A stretch of 64,000 nt of DNA from Pagrus major (taxonomy: Eukaryota; Chordata; Actinopteri; Spariformes; Sparidae), in assembly GCF_040436345.1 (NCBI RefSeq), contig NC_133224.1, forward strand, positions 7,680,741-7,744,740, in the 5' to 3' direction. The notes under the pieces are model-generated. The model saw nothing but the letters and a program-made list of their open reading frames with translations. It searched no databases and had not been told where the DNA came from. Positions 50,311 through 62,985 of this stretch are shown in pieces. A program made the translations under genes and the position numbers. Within the stretch, counting starts at the first letter, position 1; every line of letters begins with the position of its first letter.

Positions 50311-50345
50311 AAGGTGTTGTTGTTTGTTGTGGATGTTGTTGATTC
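50285..50345 (+). terminator. Poly(A) signal and GT-rich element of rin1
   Basis: 'gcaataaaag' at 50,283-50,292 is followed about 20-25 bases later by the GT-rich run 'ggtgttgttgtttgttgtgg', the usual layout of a vertebrate cleavage/polyadenylation site. Confidence 0.75.
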
Positions 50346-50484
50346 GATGTCGACCACCAGAGGGCAGCAAATAACAACAACTACAACCACAACTACCCCA
50401 CAAATGTGTTGTTTTATTCAAGGTTTGTGGTTTCTGATATTGACGTCTTCACAGAGTTTTTTATATTTCTGTTTTTTTCTGATA

Positions 50485-51092
50485 TTAAAGGAACAGTTTA
50501 CCCAAAAATGAGAGTTCAGCCGTTATCTAGTCACTGCTGATGGATGAGGTGAAGTTTTCTGGAGCTTCACAGCAAAACTGTGTCGCAGCGTTCTCCTAAA
50601 CAACAGAAGTAGATGGGGACTTGTTTTAAAACGTAAAAAAACAACTGAAAGAAGAAAGAAAATGGCTTTATACAGCTTTTTAGGCGTCTCTGGAAGCCCC
50701 CAAGATCCAAAACTGATGTGAAAAGATGTTATTTACACCCTTGACTTGCGGTCAAGTTCATGCAGCAACCTCACTGTGTGCTAACGCTTTAGCTTAGCAG
50801 CTACAGTGAAGATTTCTGCTTTTTAAAAAAGGTGTAAAAAACATATTTTCAAATCAGTTTGGGATACTGGGCCTTCCAGAGACAAGGATTACATTGAACC
50901 AGCTGTATGAAACCATTTTTATTAACTTTTTTCCAGTTGTTAAAACAAGTCTCCATCTACTTAAGTTGTTTAGGAGAACGCTGCATCGCTGTTTTGCTGT
51001 GAGGCTCCAGAAAACTTCACCTGACTTTCCATCAGCATGAGGATGAGTGCATATTGAGTACATTTTTATTTTTGGGTGAACTTTTCCTTTAA
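50485..51092. mobile_element. Palindromic foldback element (MITE-like), copy 2
   Basis: Starts 'ttaaaggaacagtttaccca' and ends 'ttgggtgaacttttccttta'. The two halves are long inverted repeats of each other over some 250 bp: 'ggtgaagttttctggagc' on the left matches 'gctccagaaaacttcacc' on the right, and 'cgttctcctaaacaac' matches 'gttgtttaggagaacg'. No coding capacity. It lies between the convergent 3' ends of rin1 and actr2. Confidence 0.88.
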
Positions 51093-51141
51093 GATAGCAC
51101 TGCTCACTTTGCACAAGACTTACTTAGCATGTTTGATAAGA

Positions 51142-51147
51142 TTTATT
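51142..51147 (-). terminator. Candidate poly(A) signal of actr2
   Basis: AATAAA on the - strand, 535 bases downstream of the actr2 stop. No experimental support; the 3' UTR would include the repeat fragment at 51.37-51.53 kb. Confidence 0.4.
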
Positions 51148-51367
51148 TAAAGTCTGTGTAAAGGAAATTTGAAGATTCGCTTCGAAACACAACAAACATG
51201 ACGGAAAACAACTGTTGAAAACATGAAAAGACTGTGAAGCATGAAAACATTATTACAGAGACTGACTGATCATTTTAAACATTTCACTTTCACTACATCC
51301 CTCAGCATATTTTGACATTCTCGTTGTTTCCGGTCAACTTTTGCTTTAATTTCATCTTTAGGCTACA

Positions 51368-51530
51368 ATCACATAAATGTTTAATCAACAAAATGTCAGA
51401 AAATAGTGAAAAATATACTCTCAAATTGTGCATTTTGGAGTCCAAAACCCAAAGACTTCCCATTAATATTAACAGAGAAGCAGCAAATCTTCACATTTGA
51501 GAAGCTGGAACAAGAAAAATAATTGATTGT
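51368..51530. repeat. Teleost dispersed repeat fragment in the actr2 3' region
   Basis: 'gtccaaaacccaaagact' and 'tcacatttgagaagctggaa' are hallmark strings of a very common teleost short repeat (from memory). A related end fragment ('cgataatgccaataattg', 'ttagctgcagcccttat') is at 58,440-58,495. Confidence 0.6.
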
Positions 51531-51681
51531 TGTCATTTTTTTGTGTCAGGCGGCAAAATTTGATTCATAACAGAAATGAAAGAACTGCATTTTTGGTGAA
51601 TGACCAACTCTGACGCCGATCTACGAGAGGTGAGGAGTCGACATGAAACGCTGAAACGTTTGGGTGACGTTGTTTTTCCTT

Positions 51682-54600
51682 TTATCTGACTCCACCTCCC
51701 AGTTTCTGCAGCACTCCCAGGCCTTTTTCATCGTACTCTGCCTTGCTCAGCCAGAAGGAGTCCTTGTCTTTCATGATGTTGGCCAGCACCGCTCCGCCGA
51801 GGAACACCAAGTGTTTACGCCTGGGAGGGTCCTCGATGCGGATCTTAAACTTCTACATGAACAAAGAGAGGAGACGTCAGCTTTGCATTTCTGTTTTATT
51901 ACAAAGCAAGTCTAGTTGCTATATAAACACGGGGAAAGTATCAAAACGCTCGACCCACAGAGGGATGTAAACATCTGTACTCAGAAACTTTCCCTTCAAA
52001 CGAGCCCTCAGGACTTCTGTAAGGTTCTGATGTCACAGCTATACAGTCACAGCCGTGGTTGCAAAAAACACTGCGAGATTTGGTGGGAAAACATGGTGGG
52101 CGTTGCCTGCTCAGGCCTGTGAGAGCCGACCAATCAGAGCAGAGACTGGGCCTTAAAGAAACAGGCACTAAAATAAGAGTTCAGTCATTGTCTTGTTTGT
52201 TTTTTCCCATTATGATTAGTTAAATATGAAAAAATGGAAATAATGGACCTTTAACTCTTGTACGCCGTACTATACCACCTACAAAATATGTTTTAAAAAT
52301 ACAATTAACTGTCAACACATGACAGGAAAACTCTTAAAACAAGTCTGAACATCAACAGATCGCAGGGGAGTAGGCAGCACTGTCTCACTCTCCAGTAAAG
52401 CAGACATATTTCTGTATATTTAAATCCTTACTGATAGTTTCTCAGTGTCTCCGTCCAGCACCCTCTCCAGGTAGAGCTGCTTGATCTCTCGCTCCAGTCT
52501 GGATGGCAGGCCGGGGTACATGGTGGTCCCTCCTGACAGAACAATGTGCTTATAGAAGTCGGCCCTGCTCAGAAAAAACAAATCCAAGACTGGAAATTAG
52601 CATGTTTTGTTTGTCTCATATCTTGGTTTTATGTTAATACGGTAGCTGTGGGGTAAAAGCACAGACAGCAGTGAGGAGACTCAGACCTGAGGTCAATGTC
52701 TGCAGCCTGGATGGTGTTAAACAGCAGCTCAGCCACTCCCGCTCCCTCCACGTTGATGAGATGAGGCTGGAAGAGAGCTTCAGGGGCCCCGAACCTCTCT
52801 CCACCCACCTTCACTTGCCGGCCGTCGGGGAGCTACACCGGAGAAAGGAAGCAGCTCAGAAAAATCTCAACATCATGGTGTCAGACAGTCCCTGCTACAC
52901 AGCAACAAAAGATTTTATGTGAATGTTGGCAGACATGGAAAGATCCATAATAACACCACTGACAACCCTCTCATGTTTGTACACTAATTAGAAAATTAAG
53001 CTGGAGCTAGAGGCCAGTTAGCTTAGCTTAGCTTAAACCATTTAACTTCATGTAAATCCACATGGTATGACTTGTTTTTCGAGCACTTCAGGAATTGGTG
53101 GGAGGATATTTTACCTTACCGTTTCCTCCTGTGTCTTTATGCTAAGCTAAGCTAATGGGCTGCTGGCTGGAGCTTCATATTTACCACACAGGCACAACAG
53201 GCTATACCTCTACAGGACCTATATAGCCACAGACAGATACATTACCTCATAGCTGTGCATCCTGCTGATAGCTGTGTTTGAAAACTACTTTTAGTAATGC
53301 AACGCTTTTCTTCCACCCTATCCAGATCAAGATCTTTAATTCAGGAAGCAGCAGCGCTGGTACCACTTTTGTCCACAGGGGGCGCCAGAATCAACAAAAT
53401 AAGAGTCCCTCGAAGCCGCTTTAAGTAGATTAAAATAAAAAAAGGCTCTCTTAGGATTTTGTTCTGTATCATACTGTGAATGTCTCCACCAGGTAGGTGG
53501 TCTCCGTGGCCAGGCGCTGCTCCTGCTCGATGTTGTATCCCACGTAGCAGAGCTTCTCCTTCAACATGCGCACAGTCTCGAAGTCGGCCGTGTGGTTGAA
53601 GGCGTAGCCGCGGAGAAGCAGGAGCTGATGGTGGGAAGAAGATAAACGTTTGTGTTTTCTCTGCTCGTTTTATTTTCCTGATCAATATTTCAGACTCTAT
53701 CTCACAGCTCACCTTAATGAGGTAGCGTGTGATGTCACGTCCTGCGATATCCAACCTGCGCGTGAGGTGGGGTAAAGAAAAGCCCTCATACACCGGGCAG
53801 ATGTGTGTGACACCGTCCCCCGAGTCGACGACCACGCCGGTCAGCAAACCTGCAGACGAGAAACAAATTCCCAAACATTTGTAATTTGTGAATCCATCTT
53901 TGAGGTCAGTCAGTTAATTTTCCAAGAGTTTTGATGTCTTACCCTGAGCGTACAGAGTGAGCACAGCCTGGATCGCCACATAAATGCCGTGGAACTGGTA
54001 CTTCTCAAACATGACCTCGGCGATCTTCTCTCGGTTCTTGGTGGGGTTCATGGGCGGCTCGGTCAGCAGGATCTTAGAGAAGTAAATAAGAACTGATTGA
54101 ATAAAAAACCTGACTTTGTATCGTGTTTTTCCAGGCATGGCATGGAAAGGTTTTACCCAATTAGCCTCGCTCTACCTTGCATTCTGTCGGGTCGATGTTC
54201 AGGCGGTCGGGACCGAAGGTGTGGTCCCACAGGTGGAGCATGTCGTCCCAACAGCGCACCATGCCGTTCTCCATGGGGTAGGCCACCTCCAGCATGGAGC
54301 GACACTCGCTGGCCTCCTCACCCACCATCAGGTCCTGATGGGGCGAGAACGGGAGGAGATCAGCCCGAGTGGAGGCCGAGTTTAAAGGGATAAGAGCCGA
54401 CCTGTCTGTCTGTTCTATACATTTGAGTGATGCTACGTGTGTTAATTCTGACGCCGTCCTGTTTTTGCGTCGCTTTATTCGATTACTTACAGATACGATG
54501 AACATAAACACTATAATGAAGATGCTTGTGATTATAAAATATCCTTTACTTTCACATTTTACTCTCTGTGGCGGTGACCTTTGCCCTCCTGCTCTAAATG

Positions 54601-56023
54601 TCTGTGTGCAGCTCAGTAAGGATTACACAGTTCAAGGTCTGAATGATTTGTATGACCTCCGGTTGCATGAGTGTGCGAACTTAACTGTGTCTTAGGAGGC
54701 TCACTGGTGTAAGACACTAAGACACCTTGATTCGTGTGACCTGAGAGGTAAGAAGAGCCGGAGGAGAGGAGGTAGGTCAGGTGTTAATGAGCTGAACCGG
54801 ACTTACAGTGTGAGTCTAGACTCACCAGTCTTTCCCTCTGCACTGAATAGAGTATGACAACATGTAGACAGAGGTGGAATTAATGTTCCCTGTCAGTGTT
54901 TCAGTTGAATTGTCCACGATTAAAACCCAAATGCCGCCAGGCTGATTTCATCCGCCAGGTGACCTCACCTTTATCTCTATGTTGCCCACTTTGGTGGTCG
55001 ATCGGATGATCGGTCGACCCACCATGGCGGGGAAGATGTGGTCGGGGAAGTTGGACCCAGCGAAGCCGCACTTGACAAACTGTGGAGGGGATGTGAGAAG
55101 GAAACATATGATTTGTGAATTCAGTTCTCGTTTTCGTGTGTCGACTGAAACCGAGAGACTGTTTGCGCGGCCCTGAATCGATGCTGCATGCACACTCTGG
55201 ATACTTTCCACTCATAAATCAGTTGCATTGAGTTTAATCTGACGCTAATCCAGGAAACTGCCCCTAGAGTGTATTATCATGATGCATTTACCAGATTGTC
55301 TCTTATTTATCAGACAAAAGCAATTTTATTACATTTTTAAAAGCATAATTCATTCAGCAACCACCACATGTATTGTTACACTGCTTTTAAATGGCCTCCA
55401 GTTCACTTCAGACTATCTGCTGCTCTGCCTGTCATGACTACACCTCATACCGCAGTGTCTCAACTTGTCTTTGTGACCAGAGACACATTCCTTAGCCTGG
55501 AGGGATGCAACACATTCCTAGCAGACGCAGATGTAAGATACAGCCAGTCTGAGCCTACAGGTACACTTCCTGATTCACATTTGTTTTAACTGCAATGCCT
55601 GGTTATCAACATTTACATGTCACAATTCAGTATTATGTAAGTAGCCTTTAAATCTCTCTTCCTTCTTTTCATCCAATTATTGCTCAGCTCATAGCACTGC
55701 AACCATTTATGGCAGTGTGTGCACATTAGAGGCAGCGTGACAAGTCCGGACAGATGTGGAATCAGGCTGCAGACTCACACCCTTCAGATGTTATCCACTA
55801 CACGACCCAGCAAACGTTACTTTCTGAACACACCTGGTGTCAGTTTGCATCAGAAACACCGTGAATACAATCTGATATCTACTGGAACAGAGGAAAGACA
55901 ATAACCAGTGCTGTTGATAGTGCTGTCAAGCTGCTTTAAGGGTAAAATATAGACACTTTGGACTGTTTGACTTACCCCTGTCCCATTGTCACAGACCACC
56001 ACTTTTCTCCCCTCGCTGTCCAT
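51682..56023 (-). CDS. actr2: Actin-related protein 2 (ARP2) paralogue, 9 exons
   Basis: ATP-binding subunit of the Arp2/3 complex, which nucleates branched actin filaments. Exons (5' to 3'): 56023-55976, 55079-54969, 54334-54176, 54072-53943, 53849-53713, 53624-53475, 52832-52687, 52564-52432, 51852-51682. They join in frame to 394 aa, exactly the length of human ARP2. Visible signatures: phosphate loop 1 'CDNGTGF' (aa 11-17), 'GNIEIKDLMVG', '[16 protein letters not shown]', phosphate loop 2 '[11 protein letters not shown]' (about 155-165), '[19 protein letters not shown]', '[17 protein letters not shown]', 'EDPPRRKH'. Exon 3 is notably diverged (e.g. '[20 protein letters not shown]'). This suggests a second, faster-evolving copy rather than the canonical gene, but no catalytic loop is damaged. 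All donors are GT; the exon 4 acceptor is a weak 'ctaag'. Confidence 0.93.
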
Positions 56024-56215
56024 GCTTCAACAAACACTATAAACAGCCTCCTGTCAGGGCAGGGGTCTCGCTAACAAGTAACCAATTCACATGAATTTAG
56101 TAGCGCTGCAACTGACAGGTAAGCAGAAGTCCTCTTGCTACTCCCTTCAAGCGAGGGCGGGATTACTGAACGTGGGGACGCCCACTTCCTGTGGGAAGGG
56201 AGGCACTTTTGTTTT
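56024..56215 (-). promoter_or_regulatory. Probable actr2 promoter / 5' UTR
   Basis: Read on the - strand: an ETS-type core in 'cacaggaagtgggcg' (about 56,195-56,181), a GC-box-like 'cccgccctcg' (about 56,160) and 'attggt' (inverted CCAAT, about 56,080) precede the ATG by 60-170 bases. No TATA box at the usual distance, fitting a housekeeping gene. Alternatively 'ctgacag' near 56,055 is an acceptor for an upstream noncoding exon. Confidence 0.5.
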
Positions 56216-56332
56216 AGGGAAACAGGTAGTGTTCTGTGCAATGAGGCGTTCACAAGCAATTGTTGAAGTTGACATTCAGGGAGACATTTCTCTACATACA
56301 ATCCCTGCTTTCTCTAGGCAGATACAGGCAGA

Positions 56333-56614
56333 TAAAGGTGCAATGTATGTGACTTTTAGTTGAAAACATTAAAAAATGAACTGAAGTTAGCGTGCTAAAC
56401 TGCTAGCCCCCACTCATCCCCGTTCAGGGCTGCTGTGCTAGCAGTGTTAACACCAATACCTGGTCCCCAAGCTCCCAGTCTGGATCGCTAGCTCCACAGC
56501 TAACTCAGCTAACTCGCTAACGGCAGCTTCAGTTAGCGGTTACTCTGGCGATACACTGCCCCCTGTCTGAGTATGAATGTATAAGGTGGCCAAATCTTAC
56601 ATATCGCATCTTTA
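56333..56614. mobile_element. MITE-like element with TAAAGGTGCAATGTATGTGA end
   Basis: The left end 'taaaggtgcaatgtatgtga' and the right end 'tcttacatatcgcatcttta' are imperfect inverted repeats. The TTAGC-rich interior is shared with 26,320-26,640. No coding capacity. Confidence 0.75.
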
Positions 56615-56615
56615 A

Positions 56616-59600
56616 GCAGTCACGATCTTGCATTTGAAATTAAAACTGGGATTGTAAATATTTAATATATCATAGCATCATACTGTAGCTAGTTAGCTCT
56701 GTTAGAGGTGCAGCTAGCAGTCCGGCATAGCCTATCCTTTAGGCTACTAGACTAGGCCAGTGCACTTGTACTGTACTTTTTGTTTTTTAAATTACTTTAA
56801 TAAAATATAATCACATTTCTTAACACTATTTACACAACAGCATTGTGTAGGCTTTGTTTTTGTAGGCTGCTGTTTGAAGCTATGCCTATAAAGAAGGTAA
56901 AAACAGTAACGTTAGCTAAGCTAGCATTAAATACATGTAAAATGTCCAACCTGGCTGCATTTAGTCCTTCAATCAAATGGCTTCCCAAAGTGCGGCTGAC
57001 AGCTGAAAGAAATATCTTCTTGTGATAGATTGAAAGTTACTATCATTAGATTAACATCTATATTATTTCCATTAGCTTAATAATGCTAACAGCCCTTAAA
57101 AGACTCCGCCCCCTTCATTTCTGCCGTTACCGTTCACTTCCGGTCGCCATCTTTGTTGCGTTCTGGAAACAGACACAACTTGTGAAAACAAATCATCTTC
57201 ATTGTGCTGCAGAAACATTACTTTCTCCCAAACTTGGGTGTAGGAATATTTTGTGAGCCTAAAAATGCGCTGAGAACAGTGGTGAGTGTTGTCAAACAGC
57301 CTGTGGTTGTTTTTAATTTGAGAGTTTTGCTTGTGTCTGTCTAGAAAAACATGCTAGCTAGTGACTTGAAGTTTATGCTAACATCAGGAGTGCTAATTTC
57401 TCTTAAATGTCAAAACGATGGTGACAAAAGACATAAACCACGTTAGTGGTCTTAGTCTGTGAACAGCTGTGATAAAACCACTGTACTCCAACAGACAGGG
57501 GAATATAAAGGAGCGTTTAATTTAAAGGCAGGTGATTATTGGACTCTGGGGAGATGTTGACATGCTAACACCTAGCTGCATTGCAATGCTATAACAGATC
57601 AAACTGGGTTATAGTTATAATTTAATCAGTTACACCTGAGCTTTTCCTGCTTTGACGCACTCTTAAGGGCCGCAGCCAAAGATTATTTTCACTTTCAGTT
57701 CAGTTTTGCATCATGAATCCGATTCAGTTGGGAAGTTGGAAACCACTTGACGTAATATGTGGCATAATGTAGTGAATGAGCAAGTCTTTATTCAGTCTTT
57801 AGTTTCGTCTGCCGCTCACGTCTCACAGCACAGCTCCTGAGACACTTCACGCAGCGGGGGGACATCTCACTTACTGTCACATCACAGTAAAAATACATCT
57901 TTGTTTTCACCCACAAGGTAAATGAGCCTCATCATTAACTGCTCAGTTTGCGGAAATGGGAGGCACCGTCTGTAATTAGACTGTATAATACAGTTGTACA
58001 CAAATGGGATTGACGAAAAACTAAATACCCCGTGCATCCACCTAATACTGTACGATAAATGTAAGGATTTATAGTTAATCTTCGACCCTAAATCACAAAA
58101 AACACACTTTTTCATTTAAACGAAAAGCAATTTATGGATTTTTTCACCACTAATAAGCTACGTGAGTGTCGTTCGACAGTTGGTGCACCAAGAAGAAAAT
58201 TCACCAACTATTTTGATAATGAATGAATCATTTCAGTCAAATTTTGAGCAAATGTATCAAATATTTGCTGGTTCCTGCAGTGTAAATGTAAGGATTCGCT
58301 GCCTTTTTTTGTTATTTATGATAGTAAATGAAGATTCTTTGGGTGTTGGACTGTAGGTTGGACCAAAGAGGCAATTTAAAGATGTAACTCTGAGCTCTGG
58401 GATATTGTAATGAACATTACTCACAATTTTTTGACATTTTCATCAGCACATTAGTCGATAATGCCAATAATTGTTAGCTGCAGCCCTTATAAGCACAGTG
58501 AGTCAGTTAAACTTTGGATAAAAATAGGTTCATTTATTTACATAAAACATTTACAAAATACATCTTTTCATCGACATGCAGTAATGTGTTGTGAGAAATG
58601 AGGGTTGTAAGAAAGACAGCGGACATTAGGCCTTTTGAGTGTGTCGTTCGGACGCGAGGACACTGACGAGGTCTCACTGTTCTCAAATGTAAGAGGCACA
58701 TTGAGTTAAGACCGATCAGTGCTTTTTACATTCTCGCTGTGTCTGTTTCAGCTCCTGCAGGATCATGAGAGCAGCTCAGGAGCGTTTACAAAAAGCCCGA
58801 CGGACATTTCAAACAGAGAGGTGAACAGGTAAAAACACGGCTGGTAACAAAATGCTTTGTATCTTAGCAGCATCGTTAGTCACATAAGGAAAAGTCTCAT
58901 TAATATCTGTGTTGCATTGTAAAAGAGTGATGCCCTTAGTTCCTTTTTAAGGCAGTGAAACATGTTTAATTGGTCAGTCACTGTGTCTACATGCACATTA
59001 TAACCCGATTACTCAGAATAGCAAGATTAAGGTCATAATCATGAGCAGCACAGGCAAATGTGACTGTTTGAAGACGTTTACACGATAAAATAAATAATTG
59101 AGAAGAAATGTGGGTTATGTTTGTGCTGATAGTTGATGAAGCTCATCGGCCTTAAGCCAGTTATATTGTTTGTGTGACGCATCTTGCCGTAATCTGATAA
59201 TAACCAAATTATCAACGTGCATGTTAATGTAGTTATATTATTAGCCTACTCAAGGCATTGCTCATAGTGTCGTCATACAAATGAGTTGTGTATCTTAGAT
59301 GAGAACTATTAGAAAATCTTCTATCCCAAAATATTCACTGAACCGGTATCAAAAATTCACATTAATATTCACATTATCTAAAGGCCCAGTGGCTTGAGAA
59401 CGCTGTTGTTCGCGTACCCGCTCTATGTTTGCCTATCAACAGTGCTGAGTCATGGTCAGCAAACTAATGCATATAACAGTCAAGGTCATGTGCCATGGTG
59501 CTTTTTTTTTTTAAGTGCATGCTGTTCTTGCATATCATTCCCCTCACAATGTCCACTCATCGAGCGACCTACTCTCACTGAGGACACCTCCAGCGTGTCC

Positions 59601-59669
59601 TCAGACAGTTCAAGTGTCTCTAACATACAGTCTGAGTCTCGCCTCCGCACAGAACGAGAGTCCGTCGTC
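56616..59669. other. Intergenic region between actr2 and six7
   Basis: About 3 kb. It holds TTAGC-rich sequence (56,690-56,960), a promoter-like segment at 57,100-57,290, a dispersed repeat remnant at 58,190-58,495, and the probable six7 3' UTR. A possible six7 poly(A) signal on the - strand is AATAAA at 58,538-58,533. No further gene was recognised. Confidence 0.55.
57100..57290. promoter_or_regulatory. Promoter-like segment with adjacent ETS and YY1 sites
   Basis: 'cacttccggtcgccatcttt' at about 57,135-57,154 puts an ETS core directly beside a YY1 site, a pair typical of TATA-less housekeeping promoters; on the - strand it reads AAAGATGGCGACCGGAAGTG. A GC-box-like 'actccgccccc' lies at 57,103-57,113. 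On the + strand 'gaacagtg|gtgagt' near 57,280 would be a good donor; on the - strand 'gaacg|gtaacg' is possible. Which gene it serves is unknown. Confidence 0.5.
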
Positions 59670-61831
<2,162 letters not shown>

Positions 61832-62096
61832 CTCGGCTGGTTGCGTCTCAGTGGCTCACCGAAGAAGTTTGGAGACGTTCGCAAGACCGCATGAAACGAT
61901 GTATCCAACCGCGCGTAAAGCTCCGTGCGCTCGCTGCTTTCTTTTTTAAGTGTACTGACTCTCGCAGCATCTATCTGCTGCCTCGCTTACGCAACTCTTT
62001 CCTGGTATTTGGGCAAATGTTAAAGCCGGTGCACAACGGCGGCTCCAGGTTTCCAGAGTCGAGCCGAATAAAGAAAGAGGACAAGGAGTCAAACTG

Positions 62097-62105
62097 TATT
62101 TATAG
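62097..62105 (-). promoter_or_regulatory. TATA box of six7
   Basis: On the - strand 'gctataaatacag', a strong TATA element. Transcription would start near 62,070, giving a 5' UTR of about 240 bases before the ATG at 61,831. No intron signal is needed between them. Confidence 0.7.
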
Positions 62106-62559
62106 CTAGATACAATTAGCATCTCTGTGGTTGTTTTGAGAAGGATTATACGTCCCAGCCATTAGCCTCTTAGTGGGGGGTAGTGTGTACAGAGGTGACT
62201 GGCTGATCAGCTTGTTTGGCTTAGCCTGAGGATACATTGACTGCCAGGATGACTGCAGTGAGCAAACAAGCGAGGATAGGTTATTTAATAGGTCGGATCT
62301 GGTGGAGATGGAGCCCTCAGGAGGAGATGATGAGGATGGAGGTTGTGCACTAGAGAAAACAGCAGGCAGAACCGAGAACATGCAAGCAAAATGATGAGGA
62401 TAAGATTGTTTTGCCTTTTATAAATGACTGAAAACTTTACTTGACTTTACTTGGGTGGCACAATTAAATCGCAGTCCTCATGGTGATGACAATCGGTATG
62501 ACATGCTCCTCGTCATTTGGCCGACAGGACACGTCTTGACACAAAGCTGGAGCGATCCC

Positions 62560-62985
62560 TGACCAGCTAATACCCATGTAATTAAAACAGACGTGGCTGC
62601 ACCTATGGGCTATCCCCTGCGACCTCTTGCCAGGCCAAGACGTGGGACGCCTGTAGACATCGATGTATGGCGGAGTAACTCCAGGACAAGGAATTAATGA
62701 TCTGCTGCTTGGTTCAATCCTTCTGTTCTCAGTGACTCATTAATCAGTCTTAGGATAATTTTCTTATTAATCAGGTTAAGGATCCTGGAAGCATCTGTCA
62801 GCTATAATGCAAACATGTTACACTTCATTTGCACATCATAGCCTAGAGGGCTAAAATATTTGTTTCGCTAAGCATCGGTGGACCAAAGACTGAATCAAGA
62901 ATGCAAAGTTATGGATATTAAACGTACAATTTCACTCAAAGCCTACAATAAACATCAGACATGGGTTAATCCCTGGATTGAATAT
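62560..62985. promoter_or_regulatory. Candidate six7 enhancer rich in homeodomain sites
   Basis: About 0.5-0.9 kb upstream of the six7 TATA box. Contains 'tgtaattaaaac', 'gaattaatgatc', 'cattaatcag', 'aggataatttt', 'tattaatcagg', 'aaggatcc' and the facing pair TAATCC (62,967-62,972) / GGATTG (62,975-62,980), matching K50 paired-type (OTX/CRX) and other homeodomain sites. Function is inferred from site density and location next to an eye gene only. Confidence 0.4.
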
